From Oscillospiraceae bacterium (GTDB lineage Bacteria > Bacillota > Clostridia > Oscillospirales > Ruminococcaceae), in NCBI GenBank assembly GCA_009783205.1, contig WRHO01000012.1:1-46145 (forward strand): a stretch of DNA of 46,145 bases, read 5' to 3'. Each line of letters begins with the position of its first letter. The stretch's first letter is position 1. The notes beneath the pieces are model-generated. The model saw only the letters and a program-made list of their open reading frames with translations, did no database searches and was not told the DNA's origin. Positions 1-7,476 of the stretch are shown here, piece by piece. Position numbers and translations under genes: made by a program.

Positions 1-62
1 ATGGCATTGTACAGATACTTTTCGCGATTGTAGGTGCAAATGATTACGGAAATTTCGGGCAT
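1..62 (-). CDS. Glycosyltransferase family 2, N-terminal fragment (runs off left edge)
   Basis: Read on the minus strand from an ATG at 62, the first 20 codons give MPEISVIICTYNREKYLYNA. This is the classic opening strand of a GT-A fold family-2 glycosyltransferase (hydrophobic strand followed by TYNR). Such enzymes transfer a sugar from a nucleotide-sugar donor at the cytoplasmic face during surface polysaccharide synthesis. The rest lies outside the window, so substrate and length cannot be judged. No clear Shine-Dalgarno sequence precedes the ATG. It diverges from the envelope operon on the plus strand, which fits a polysaccharide or teichoic-acid-like locus. The assignment rests on one short but characteristic motif. 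Confidence 0.7.
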   Translation of the reverse strand, partial: MPEISVIICTYNREKYLYNA

Positions 63-251
63 TGTTTTGTTAAATTATTGTTTGAGACGTTTTATAAACA
101 TTTTATGATTGACATAACACGAATAATTTACATCTGCAAAAGTAACATCTTCTTTGGATTGTCAACCCTAAAACTTCAATTTATTTTTCCCGTTCCAAAT
201 TGTTTAAAAAACGACAATGTTTCATATTAAGTACAAGTAATAAATTAGTTT

Positions 252-596
252 GTGTTATTTTTAATAAATGTATTTTTACCTAAAGAATCATACGGAGAAG
301 AGTGGTTGGGAAAAGAATTCCTTTCTTATGAGACGATTGATGAATCCAATTATAAAGTTGTTCGTTCAACAAAAAATTTGAATTCAGACGAGGAAAAACA
401 AATTATTGAATACGCTTCTATCTATAACATAACATCTCCTGACGGTAATCACGAAAAGCTTGAAGACAAAATGATACTGCGTTATTATTACCCCGACCAA
501 ATAAAAAAACTGCTGACAGATTATAATTTTAATATCATTGAAGAAAGAAAAACTGAAGATGATTTATTCCTTATTTGCGGTTTAAGCCAAGAATAG
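252..596 (+). pseudogene. 5'-truncated SAM-dependent methyltransferase remnant
   Basis: This 114-codon frame has only a GTG at its start. It begins in what looks like the middle of a class I methyltransferase fold. The first residues (LFLINVFLP) resemble the central strand after motif I, and residues around 76-100 (LRYYYPDQIKKLLTDYNFNI) match the usual end of small-molecule methyltransferases, where an RY(F/Y) strand precedes the last helix and a GF/NF-I-I turn. The SAM-binding glycine motif is missing and the frame closes with a stop at 246-248 just upstream, so the gene has lost its 5' half. Its 3' end overlaps the upstream extension of the next frame. It is probably non-functional debris in the glycosylation locus. 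A short independent protein is possible but less likely. Confidence 0.5.
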
Positions 597-616
597 TTAA
601 TTTGAGGTATCGACAT

Positions 617-2488
617 TTGAATATCCTGATTGAACCATTGATTTATATAATAGACAAATGCTATTCCTTAACCGGAAATTTTGGTATAGCAATTGTTTTG
701 TTTACACTGTTGACGAGGGTAATTCTTTTTCCGATTTCACTTATTTCTCAAAAGAATTCTCTTATCCTTTTTAAAATTCAACCGCAATTAGAAGACTTAA
801 AGGCACGCCATTCGGGTGAGCCGGGAGAGATGTTTCGCGAACAAAAAAAGCTGTATAAAAAAGAAAAGTACAGTTCCATAAAAGCATTACTGCCGCTTTT
901 TATACAAATTCCGATTATTATCGGGGTTGTAAGAGCCGTTTATTCTGTGGTCACAGACAGTAAATATGATTTTTACTTTTTAGGGTTAAATCTGGCAGAA
1001 ATCCCCACTCTGACTTCAAATCTTGTTATCTATCCGATTTTAGCGGCTGTTTCCTCTTTCTTACTCTGCCTTATACAGAATAATCTCAATCCGCTGACAA
1101 AATCACAGGGGTTCTTGACTAAATGGGGCGTTGCAATCTTTCTGACCGGATTTTCCGGGTATTTCGCCTTTGTGTGCCAAGCGAGCGTCGGACTTTACTG
1201 GATATGCGGAAATGTTTTCAGCGCGCTTGTTACCGTTATCTGCACAATGATTTATAATCCTAAAAAATTGGGTTGCGATGATGTCACCTTTTCAAAACCG
1301 ATTCTCACAAAAGAAGAGAAAATGGCAAAACATGAACGCAAACACATGGAAAAATCCCGCGAAAAAGAAGATATGACCAGATTTCACATCGCTAAGAAAC
1401 AACTCGTATTCTTTTCGGAAGCGAGCGGTTTTTTTAAATATTTCGAGCATTTTATTAATTATATTCTCGACAATTCCGAACTGACCGTCCATTATTTAAC
1501 GGCTGATTTCAACGACCAAGTCTTCAAACTAAGCAAACCGAGGCTTGAAACCTACTTTTGTACGCCAAACGGCTTGATTTCCGCGTTTATGAAAATGGAT
1601 TCTGATATGGTTGTCATGACAATGCCGGACTTGGAAACTTATCATTACAAGCGTTCTATCGTTCGTAAAAATATAGAATATATCTATTTAGACCATGGAA
1701 TGGGCAGTGATAATCTATTGCTCCGAAAAGGAGCGTTAAATCATTTCGATACTATTTTCTGTTACGGCAAAAGCTATAATGAAGAAATTCGTGCTACCGA
1801 AAAAGTTTATAATTTGCCCGAAAAGAATCTTGTTAACACAGGATTCGGATTGCTTGATATGCTGATTGAACAATATAACGCATCAAGCCAAACCCCAAAC
1901 GAAAAACCTCAGATTTTAATCGCACCTTCTTGGCAAAAAGATAATATTCTTGAACTTTGCCTTGATGAATTACTTTCGGGACTTTTAAATGCACAATATA
2001 AGGTCATCCTTCGTCCTCACCCGGAATTTGTAAAACGCTTCACCTGGAGAATGAAAGCGATTTTCGATAAATATGGTTCTCAAACCGGAGAAAATTTTGA
2101 AATCCAAACCGACTTTTCCTCCAATTCCACCATCTATTGTTCGGATTTGGTTATCACCGATTGGTCGGCAATTGCTGTTGAGTTTTCTTTTACGACTAAA
2201 AAGCCCGCACTCTTTATTAATACCCCGATGAAAATCATGAACCCCGAATGGGAAAAAATTGGTGTAACGCCCATTGATATATGGCTTCGTGACAAAATAG
2301 GGGTTGCTGTTGATGTAGGGCAACTTGGTAATATAAGCCGAATTTGCACCGACTTGCTTGAAAAAAGAAAGGAGTACCGCATAAAGATAACCGATATCTT
2401 AGACGAATGTGTTTATCATTTGGGTCATTCGGCAGAAGTCGGGGGCGAATATATCATAAGCAGGATAAAGGGGGAAATCAATGAGTAA
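617..2488 (+). CDS. YidC/Oxa1 insertase fused to CDP-glycerol glycerophosphotransferase
   Basis: The 623-residue protein joins two modules. Residues 1 to about 215 are a YidC/Oxa1 membrane insertase of the short Gram-positive type. They include the conserved groove arginine (R34, in LLTRVILFP), the basic cytoplasmic hairpin (QPQLEDLKARH) and about five membrane segments. A charged linker (about 225-270) leads to a TagB/TagF-type domain with LDHGMGSDN near 358, RPHPE near 466 and DWSAIAVE near 515, which are the CDP-glycerol and acceptor site signatures. This suggests a membrane-inserted polymerase adding glycerol-phosphate units to a surface polymer, with the YidC part acting as anchor, insertase or flippase-like partner (inference). 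The frame is open from a TTG at 575. The TTG at 617 was chosen because GAGG sits 9 bases upstream and the protein then begins like other YidC proteins. The stop overlaps the next start by 8 bases. Confidence 0.85.
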   Translation: MNILIEPLIYIIDKCYSLTGNFGIAIVLFTLLTRVILFPISLISQKNSLILFKIQPQLEDLKARHSGEPGEMFREQKKLYKKEKYSSIKALLPLFIQIPIIIGVVRAVYSVVTDSKYDFYFLGLNLAEIPTLTSNLVIYPILAAVSSFLLCLIQNNLNPLTKSQGFLTKWGVAIFLTGFSGYFAFVCQASVGLYWICGNVFSALVTVICTMIYNPKKLGCDDVTFSKPILTKEEKMAKHERKHMEKSREKEDMTRFHIAKKQLVFFSEASGFFKYFEHFINYILDNSELTVHYLTADFNDQVFKLSKPRLETYFCTPNGLISAFMKMDSDMVVMTMPDLETYHYKRSIVRKNIEYIYLDHGMGSDNLLLRKGALNHFDTIFCYGKSYNEEIRATEKVYNLPEKNLVNTGFGLLDMLIEQYNASSQTPNEKPQILIAPSWQKDNILELCLDELLSGLLNAQYKVILRPHPEFVKRFTWRMKAIFDKYGSQTGENFEIQTDFSSNSTIYCSDLVITDWSAIAVEFSFTTKKPALFINTPMKIMNPEWEKIGVTPIDIWLRDKIGVAVDVGQLGNISRICTDLLEKRKEYRIKITDILDECVYHLGHSAEVGGEYIISRIKGEINE

Positions 2489-4223
2489 CCATCCGAAACT
2501 TAAAGCGATATTTCCGATATTCTTCACCGAAAAGAACAAACGTGCGGCGTATATTGTCACTTTTACCGCATTTTCGCTGATGTTTTTCTTTCTGATACCA
2601 TTGGACTTGTATTTAAATAATTACAATGATTTCAACATTAATTTTTTAAGTGTTGCGTTTCCGTTAGCGTTAACGTGTTTAATCGTTTTTGTTATTACGA
2701 TTTTCCTGTTTCCTCTTATCATCAAAGAAAATGTTCTCGAAATCACCGCCTATATAGTCTGCGGGTTGATGTTGGCTTGTTATGTTCAAGTGTTATTTTT
2801 AAATCACGATATGGTAAGTTTAACCGGCGATAATATAGATTACAGCAGTTTTGACATAAACCGCACGATTAACATGATTTTATGGTTGGAAATACTGGCT
2901 TTACCGATTAGTTTTAAGTGGATTTTAAAAATGAGAGGCGTTAGAGCTGAACCGGTTTTAATAGGCGTTTCGCTTGTCATTATCGGGATGCAGCTTTCCG
3001 GAATTGTCGGGGTCGCGCCCAATTATAAGAGCGAAACCGTTACCGGAACCGGTTTTTTTTCCTATAACAAGACATTTGAACTGTCCTCCGACGAGAATAT
3101 TTGTGTTTTCTTGTTGGACAGGCTTGATGTTAAATATATGAGAGCCGCGATTGAAAAGTCTCCCGAATTACTTGAACAATTGGACGGGTTCACCTTTTAC
3201 GAGAATAATATTTCAACCGATACCAACACCTTCCCCGCGGTTACGCGTATGCTGACAGGCGTAGCGTACAACCGCACTGATGAATGGGCTGATTATTATG
3301 AAAAAGCATGGTCAGAGTACAGCTTTATTGACGAGTTACGCGATAACGGATACGGTTCCAGTCTGCTATTGGATAAATCTTGCACATTCGGGCTTGACAG
3401 CCAGATTAACGGCAGAAGCGATAATATGGTAAAATTAAATGATTCAGAAGTCAAAATAAACTATTCTCAAATCAAAAAAACCACCTTCAATATCGCTTTC
3501 GGAAAGTTAGCACCTTATTATTTAAAAGAAAAGTTTTTATCGCAAGACGATACCGGATTTAATGTTAGCTTTTACGACTTGAATACAAATATCGGCGATA
3601 CTTTGACGCCTCCGTCTGTTTCGTTTGAAACGGATATGGATTTTGGCAATTACCTTTGGGGTAAGGGAATTTCGCTTCAGAACCAACAGAAAATGTTTAC
3701 TTTTACGCATTTAAGCGGAGCGCACAGCGGCGATTCCCGCATTGAGAGAATATTGCTTAACCTCCAAATTCTTAATGAATATTTTAATCAAATGAAAGAA
3801 CTCGGAATTTATGATAATGCAACCATCATTATCATAGCAGACCACGGGCGCGCTCCCGGGGAAATAGAAAACACGGACCGGGTCGTTTTAAGAAGTGAAA
3901 TCACTTCCGCCTTGTTGATTAAACCCCGAAACACAAGAGGAAAAATGATAACAGATTCAAAGTCTGAACTCTCTAATGAGAATTTCGGTGCGAGTATTTT
4001 GCAAATCGCGGGGTTGCCGCATCAGGAACACGGTCTTTCTTATTTTGATATCATTGACGGTAATTTGTCGCCTAAAAGAACAATTTATGTAAACGGGTTT
4101 ACCAGTTTCGGGAAAATCATGGACCAAAAAGGTAAGTATGAAATAACCGGGGACGCGAACAATTTCGATAATTGGACGCATATTCCTCCGGAATCTGTTC
4201 AAACGGAGGAAATCAATGAGTAG
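2481..4223 (+). CDS. Membrane-anchored sulfatase/phosphoglycerol transferase-like enzyme
   Basis: This is a 580-residue alkaline-phosphatase-superfamily protein. Four or five membrane segments fill residues about 20-185, followed by an extracytoplasmic domain. FLLDRLD near 209-215 supplies the first metal-binding aspartate. TFPAVTRML near 250 supplies the likely nucleophilic threonine, in the position used by LtaS/OpgB-type enzymes, instead of a formylglycine cysteine. HLSGAHSGD near 410 and ADHGRAPGE near 453 complete the metal site. Enzymes of this layout move phosphoglycerol groups or hydrolyse phospho/sulfo-esters on surface polymers. Because its neighbour is a glycerophosphotransferase fusion, a role in making or decorating a glycerol-phosphate polymer is the best inference. 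The ATG at 2481 follows GGGGGAA and overlaps the upstream gene, so translation is coupled. It is a second open overlap in the operon (8 bases with the next gene). Confidence 0.8.
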   Translation: MSNHPKLKAIFPIFFTEKNKRAAYIVTFTAFSLMFFFLIPLDLYLNNYNDFNINFLSVAFPLALTCLIVFVITIFLFPLIIKENVLEITAYIVCGLMLACYVQVLFLNHDMVSLTGDNIDYSSFDINRTINMILWLEILALPISFKWILKMRGVRAEPVLIGVSLVIIGMQLSGIVGVAPNYKSETVTGTGFFSYNKTFELSSDENICVFLLDRLDVKYMRAAIEKSPELLEQLDGFTFYENNISTDTNTFPAVTRMLTGVAYNRTDEWADYYEKAWSEYSFIDELRDNGYGSSLLLDKSCTFGLDSQINGRSDNMVKLNDSEVKINYSQIKKTTFNIAFGKLAPYYLKEKFLSQDDTGFNVSFYDLNTNIGDTLTPPSVSFETDMDFGNYLWGKGISLQNQQKMFTFTHLSGAHSGDSRIERILLNLQILNEYFNQMKELGIYDNATIIIIADHGRAPGEIENTDRVVLRSEITSALLIKPRNTRGKMITDSKSELSNENFGASILQIAGLPHQEHGLSYFDIIDGNLSPKRTIYVNGFTSFGKIMDQKGKYEITGDANNFDNWTHIPPESVQTEEINE

Positions 4224-5670
4224 AATAAATTTAAAATCAGCGGTGAACAAAATCAGCGAAGCGTATAAATCGGATGGTGTTTTAAGAATAGAGTGGCTCT
4301 TCATCGGAATTGTCGTTTATATCTCTTTTTTTGTTTTCCGTTATTATGATTTAAACACACTGACTGTTTTTTCTGTCAATATTCTTGATTTGGCGTACGA
4401 AGGCAGATTAAGAGATTTCTATGCTTATTCCGTGTTTATGGATATAGAGATGGTCTTTAACGCTCCTGTAGGCTGGGATATATCCGCAATATGCCCGTGG
4501 GCGATTTGGAATATTCCGATTTGGATTGCACAGCGTTTCTTCGGTGTTGATATCATGACCTCCATACCGTCTATGATTTGGTCAAAGCTATTCTTATTTG
4601 CAGCATTATTTGTGACCTCATGGTACACGTTTAAAATCGGGTTGATGATTACCGGGAGTAAAAGTAAATCTAACTGGATGACCGCGTTGACCTTAACCTC
4701 TGCCTATACATTTTTCGGAGTGTATTACGCAGGGCAGAATGATATCGTCGCGGTCGCGTTCGCGGTCATTGCCGTGTCCATGCTTTTTGAGCATAAGACG
4801 GGATTGTTTTTATTGTTTTCCGCCTGCTCAATTGCAACAAAACCTTTATTTTTTCCCGCTTTTGTCGCGATTATCCTGCTCCATGAAAAAAGAATTCCGC
4901 AAGCGGTTTTAAAAATCGTTTCCGGTTTCGGCATTTTGTTCCTATTCAAACTTTTATACCATAACGCGCCTTTTTATAAAGGAAGTCAAGGGCTTGTAGG
5001 TAAAGAGATTTCTAATTTGTTATCGGTCGGCATCGACAATTCAATTGTTGGTTTTTTCTCGTTTTTCCTGATAGGCATACTGGTTATATTCTATATCTGT
5101 TATACAAAGAAGTCAGAAGAAGAAATTGAATTAAGGAAAACGACCATTTATATGATAGCGGCGGTTTATATACTTATGTTTGTATTCGGCACACACGTTT
5201 GGTATCGCCATGTGTTTTTAATTCCGTTTGTTCCCATGGTTTTATGTTTAAACGACAAGACAATAAAAATTAATATGATTCTTTACCCCGTTATCAATGT
5301 TTTGACGATTCTGCAATTTTGCCGAAGCGACGCTGTTTCAACAATGATTTTTCGGATAAGGGTCATCTATCACGAATTAATAACAGCGATTTTCCCGAAA
5401 ATTGTGTATGTTCATGATGAGAATATTGGGTTTAAGACGGTTATAGAACAAATCATACCGGAGTATATTTTTCCGGTGTTCAGCTCGGTTATTTTATTTG
5501 GTTATCTGTTATTATTGGTCATAAACTATCCCGGTTATCCTAAAAAAGTCCCGTTTGAAAATCAAAAGTGTGAACGAGTGATTATGTGGTGTAATCTTTT
5601 CACGATTGTTCCGTTTATAATCGGAATATTAGTTTTGTATCTTCATACCATTCAAAATGCGCTATATTAA
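4216..5670 (+). CDS. Polytopic membrane protein, GT-C glycosyltransferase-like
   Basis: The 484-residue protein has roughly ten hydrophobic segments, and it resembles integral-membrane GT-C glycosyltransferases that use polyprenyl-phosphate sugars. The first large loop after membrane segment 1 holds DLAYEGRLRDFY near residue 58 and APVGWD shortly after. Acidic residues in this position are typical of the catalytic loop of GT-C enzymes. No canonical family signature is clear enough to name the sugar. It starts at an ATG preceded by GGAGG and overlaps the sulfatase-like gene, so it belongs to the same envelope operon. It probably adds a sugar to the surface polymer from the outer membrane face (inference). 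A lipid-linked-sugar flippase is an alternative. Confidence 0.6.
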   Translation: MSRINLKSAVNKISEAYKSDGVLRIEWLFIGIVVYISFFVFRYYDLNTLTVFSVNILDLAYEGRLRDFYAYSVFMDIEMVFNAPVGWDISAICPWAIWNIPIWIAQRFFGVDIMTSIPSMIWSKLFLFAALFVTSWYTFKIGLMITGSKSKSNWMTALTLTSAYTFFGVYYAGQNDIVAVAFAVIAVSMLFEHKTGLFLLFSACSIATKPLFFPAFVAIILLHEKRIPQAVLKIVSGFGILFLFKLLYHNAPFYKGSQGLVGKEISNLLSVGIDNSIVGFFSFFLIGILVIFYICYTKKSEEEIELRKTTIYMIAAVYILMFVFGTHVWYRHVFLIPFVPMVLCLNDKTIKINMILYPVINVLTILQFCRSDAVSTMIFRIRVIYHELITAIFPKIVYVHDENIGFKTVIEQIIPEYIFPVFSSVILFGYLLLLVINYPGYPKKVPFENQKCERVIMWCNLFTIVPFIIGILVLYLHTIQNALY

Positions 5671-5686
5671 ATAAAGGAGAACGATA

Positions 5687-6277
5687 ATGGAAAATAACAT
5701 TGAAGAAAACACGAAAGAAGAAAATACAACCGCAGAAATACCAATGCAAGAAACCGAAACTAAAAAAACCCAAACGCACATTTATAAAGCCGTTTTGATG
5801 GGGTTTGTCAGTTTAATATTGCTAATCTTCTTTTTCGCTTTCGCGTGGAACAGTCCGCGGCTTGAAAGAGGTGATGACTGGAAAATAATCAAAAAATTTG
5901 AAAGTAATACAGGGAATGACTTTTTTTCCGCAATGTTTGACGGTGACCCCAGAACACGCTGGACTACCGTGACTCCGCAAACCTCCGGTGATTATCTCAT
6001 GCTTGAGTTTTATGAGGCGGTCGACTTTAACCATATAATCTTAGAACCCGGCAGATATGAAAACGATTATCCGAAAGGTGTGCTGTTCATTTCCACTTCG
6101 CTTGACGGTGATGCGTATGAAGGTGTTAAATACATCCATGCAGACGATAATACCGATTTTATATTTGAGTCTGAGCCGTATCGTTTCATCAAGTTTGAAC
6201 TCACGATATCCGATGATAAAAAAGCATGGAGTATCGTTGATTTTACTTTTGATAAAATCGAATCTCAGCCAACATGA
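5687..6277 (+). CDS. Membrane-anchored discoidin-like (F5/8 type C) protein
   Basis: This protein of 196 residues starts with a very acidic, Thr/Glu-rich cytoplasmic tail of about 30 residues. A single membrane helix follows (about 33-54), then a compact outer domain. Residues about 68-190 look like a discoidin/F5-8C jelly roll: a FDGDPRTRW motif (the usual D-G-(N/D)-x-x-T-x-W signature), a strand reading DYLMLEFYEAVDFNHIILE and a terminal RFIKFEL strand. Such domains commonly bind carbohydrates. No catalytic residues are evident. The gene follows the GT-C-like gene by 16 bases with a good AAAGGAG site, and its stop overlaps the next start as ATGA. It may bind the polymer made by the operon or position the enzymes (inference). 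Confidence 0.7.
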   Translation: MENNIEENTKEENTTAEIPMQETETKKTQTHIYKAVLMGFVSLILLIFFFAFAWNSPRLERGDDWKIIKKFESNTGNDFFSAMFDGDPRTRWTTVTPQTSGDYLMLEFYEAVDFNHIILEPGRYENDYPKGVLFISTSLDGDAYEGVKYIHADDNTDFIFESEPYRFIKFELTISDDKKAWSIVDFTFDKIESQPT

Positions 6278-7410
6278 TGAACACTGCAAGTAAATTAAAC
6301 ATGACCGCGCCCTGTCATTTCGGGTTAGAAAAGACACTTTCGTTTGAAATAAGGCGGGCGGGCGGAGAGAATTTAGAAATCACAGACGGCAGAATCAACT
6401 TTGAGGGGATGCCTGAAGTCCTTGTTCGTGCAAATATAAGTTGTTCTGCCGCCGAGAGAATCGGTGTTATACTTGCACGATTTAAAGCGTATAGCTTCGA
6501 TGATGTTTTTGAACATATTAAGCGAATTCCTGTCAGCGATTTTCTTGACAAGAACGCGGCTTTCCCTGTTACGAAAGGACAATCGGTCAATTCAAAACTC
6601 ACAAGCATACCCGCGCTGCAGCGTACAGTTAAAAAAGCGTTAGCCGAAGCGATGAGCTCGGTTTATAAAACAAACACTCTTCCCGAAACGGGCGCGGTCT
6701 TCCCTGTGCGATTCTTTTTGCATAAAGATGAAATGACGGTTTTTATCGACTCATCAGGTGAGGGGCTTCATAAACGAGGCTATCGACGGCATTCCGGTAT
6801 CGCACCGATTAAGGAAACATTAGCGGCAGGAATTATTGATATTGCAAAAGTCAGAGAAAGCGACTGTATCATTGACCCTTTTTGCGGAAGCGGAACAATT
6901 CTGATTGAATCGGCTTTTAAAGCATTGAAGATTCCTCCGGGTATGAATCGCAGTTTCGCTGCTGAAAAATGGGATTTGTTTCCTGCTAAACTATGGGCAG
7001 AACAGCGTGAAAATCTACGCGCCGGTATTATAAAAGATACCGAATTTAAAGTATTCGGGTATGATATTGACCCTGACTGTGTAAAACTCACCCTTGAAAA
7101 TGCAAAAAAAGCGGGCGTTGAAAAGTATATCACAGCGGAAACGCGAGCAATTAAAGATTTTAATTTGGATATAACTCGTTTTTCTAAAATTATAACCAAT
7201 CCGCCCTACGCTGAACGGTTGTTGGAAAAGTCTGACACTGAACAAATTTATCGCGAAATGGGAGAAAAATTTTTTTGTGAAAATCATCACCGTGAAATGT
7301 ACATCATCACATCAGATATGGAATTTGAAGATTATTTCGGACGTAAAGCTAAGAAGAACAGAAAACTTTACAACGGTATGCTGATGTGCAGATTGTATAT
7401 GTATGTTTAA
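6274..7410 (+). CDS. THUMP-domain class I SAM-dependent rRNA methyltransferase (YpsC/RlmL-like)
   Basis: The 378-residue protein has an N-terminal ferredoxin-like/THUMP half (about 10-150) and a Rossmann methyltransferase half. DPFCGSG near 202 is the SAM-binding motif. NPPY near 308 is the catalytic motif of N2-guanine and related amino-methyltransferases. GLHKRGYRRHSGIAPI before it is the family signature of the UPF0020 group that methylates a 23S rRNA guanine. The length fits the stand-alone bacterial form, without the RlmK half found in enterobacteria. The ATG at 6274 overlaps the stop of the discoidin-like gene (ATGA), so translation is probably coupled. The ATG at 6301 would also give a plausible start. 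This housekeeping enzyme is the last gene of the operon and is followed by a strong terminator. Confidence 0.88.
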   Translation: MMNTASKLNMTAPCHFGLEKTLSFEIRRAGGENLEITDGRINFEGMPEVLVRANISCSAAERIGVILARFKAYSFDDVFEHIKRIPVSDFLDKNAAFPVTKGQSVNSKLTSIPALQRTVKKALAEAMSSVYKTNTLPETGAVFPVRFFLHKDEMTVFIDSSGEGLHKRGYRRHSGIAPIKETLAAGIIDIAKVRESDCIIDPFCGSGTILIESAFKALKIPPGMNRSFAAEKWDLFPAKLWAEQRENLRAGIIKDTEFKVFGYDIDPDCVKLTLENAKKAGVEKYITAETRAIKDFNLDITRFSKIITNPPYAERLLEKSDTEQIYREMGEKFFCENHHREMYIITSDMEFEDYFGRKAKKNRKLYNGMLMCRLYMYV

Positions 7411-7413
7411 GAT

Positions 7414-7470
7414 AAATCACCCCCCGTAAAGAAGGCACTGCCTTTCTTTATCGGGGGGATTCACTTTTTG
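7414..7470. terminator. Strong bidirectional hairpin terminator
   Basis: A long stem pairs CCCCCCGTAAAGAAGGCA with TGCCTTTCTTTATCGGGGGG around a minimal loop, and TTTTTG follows on the plus strand. It separates the convergent methyltransferase (plus) and recombinase (minus) genes. It also marks the left side of the accessory region. Confidence 0.85.
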
Positions 7471-7476
7471 TTTAAT

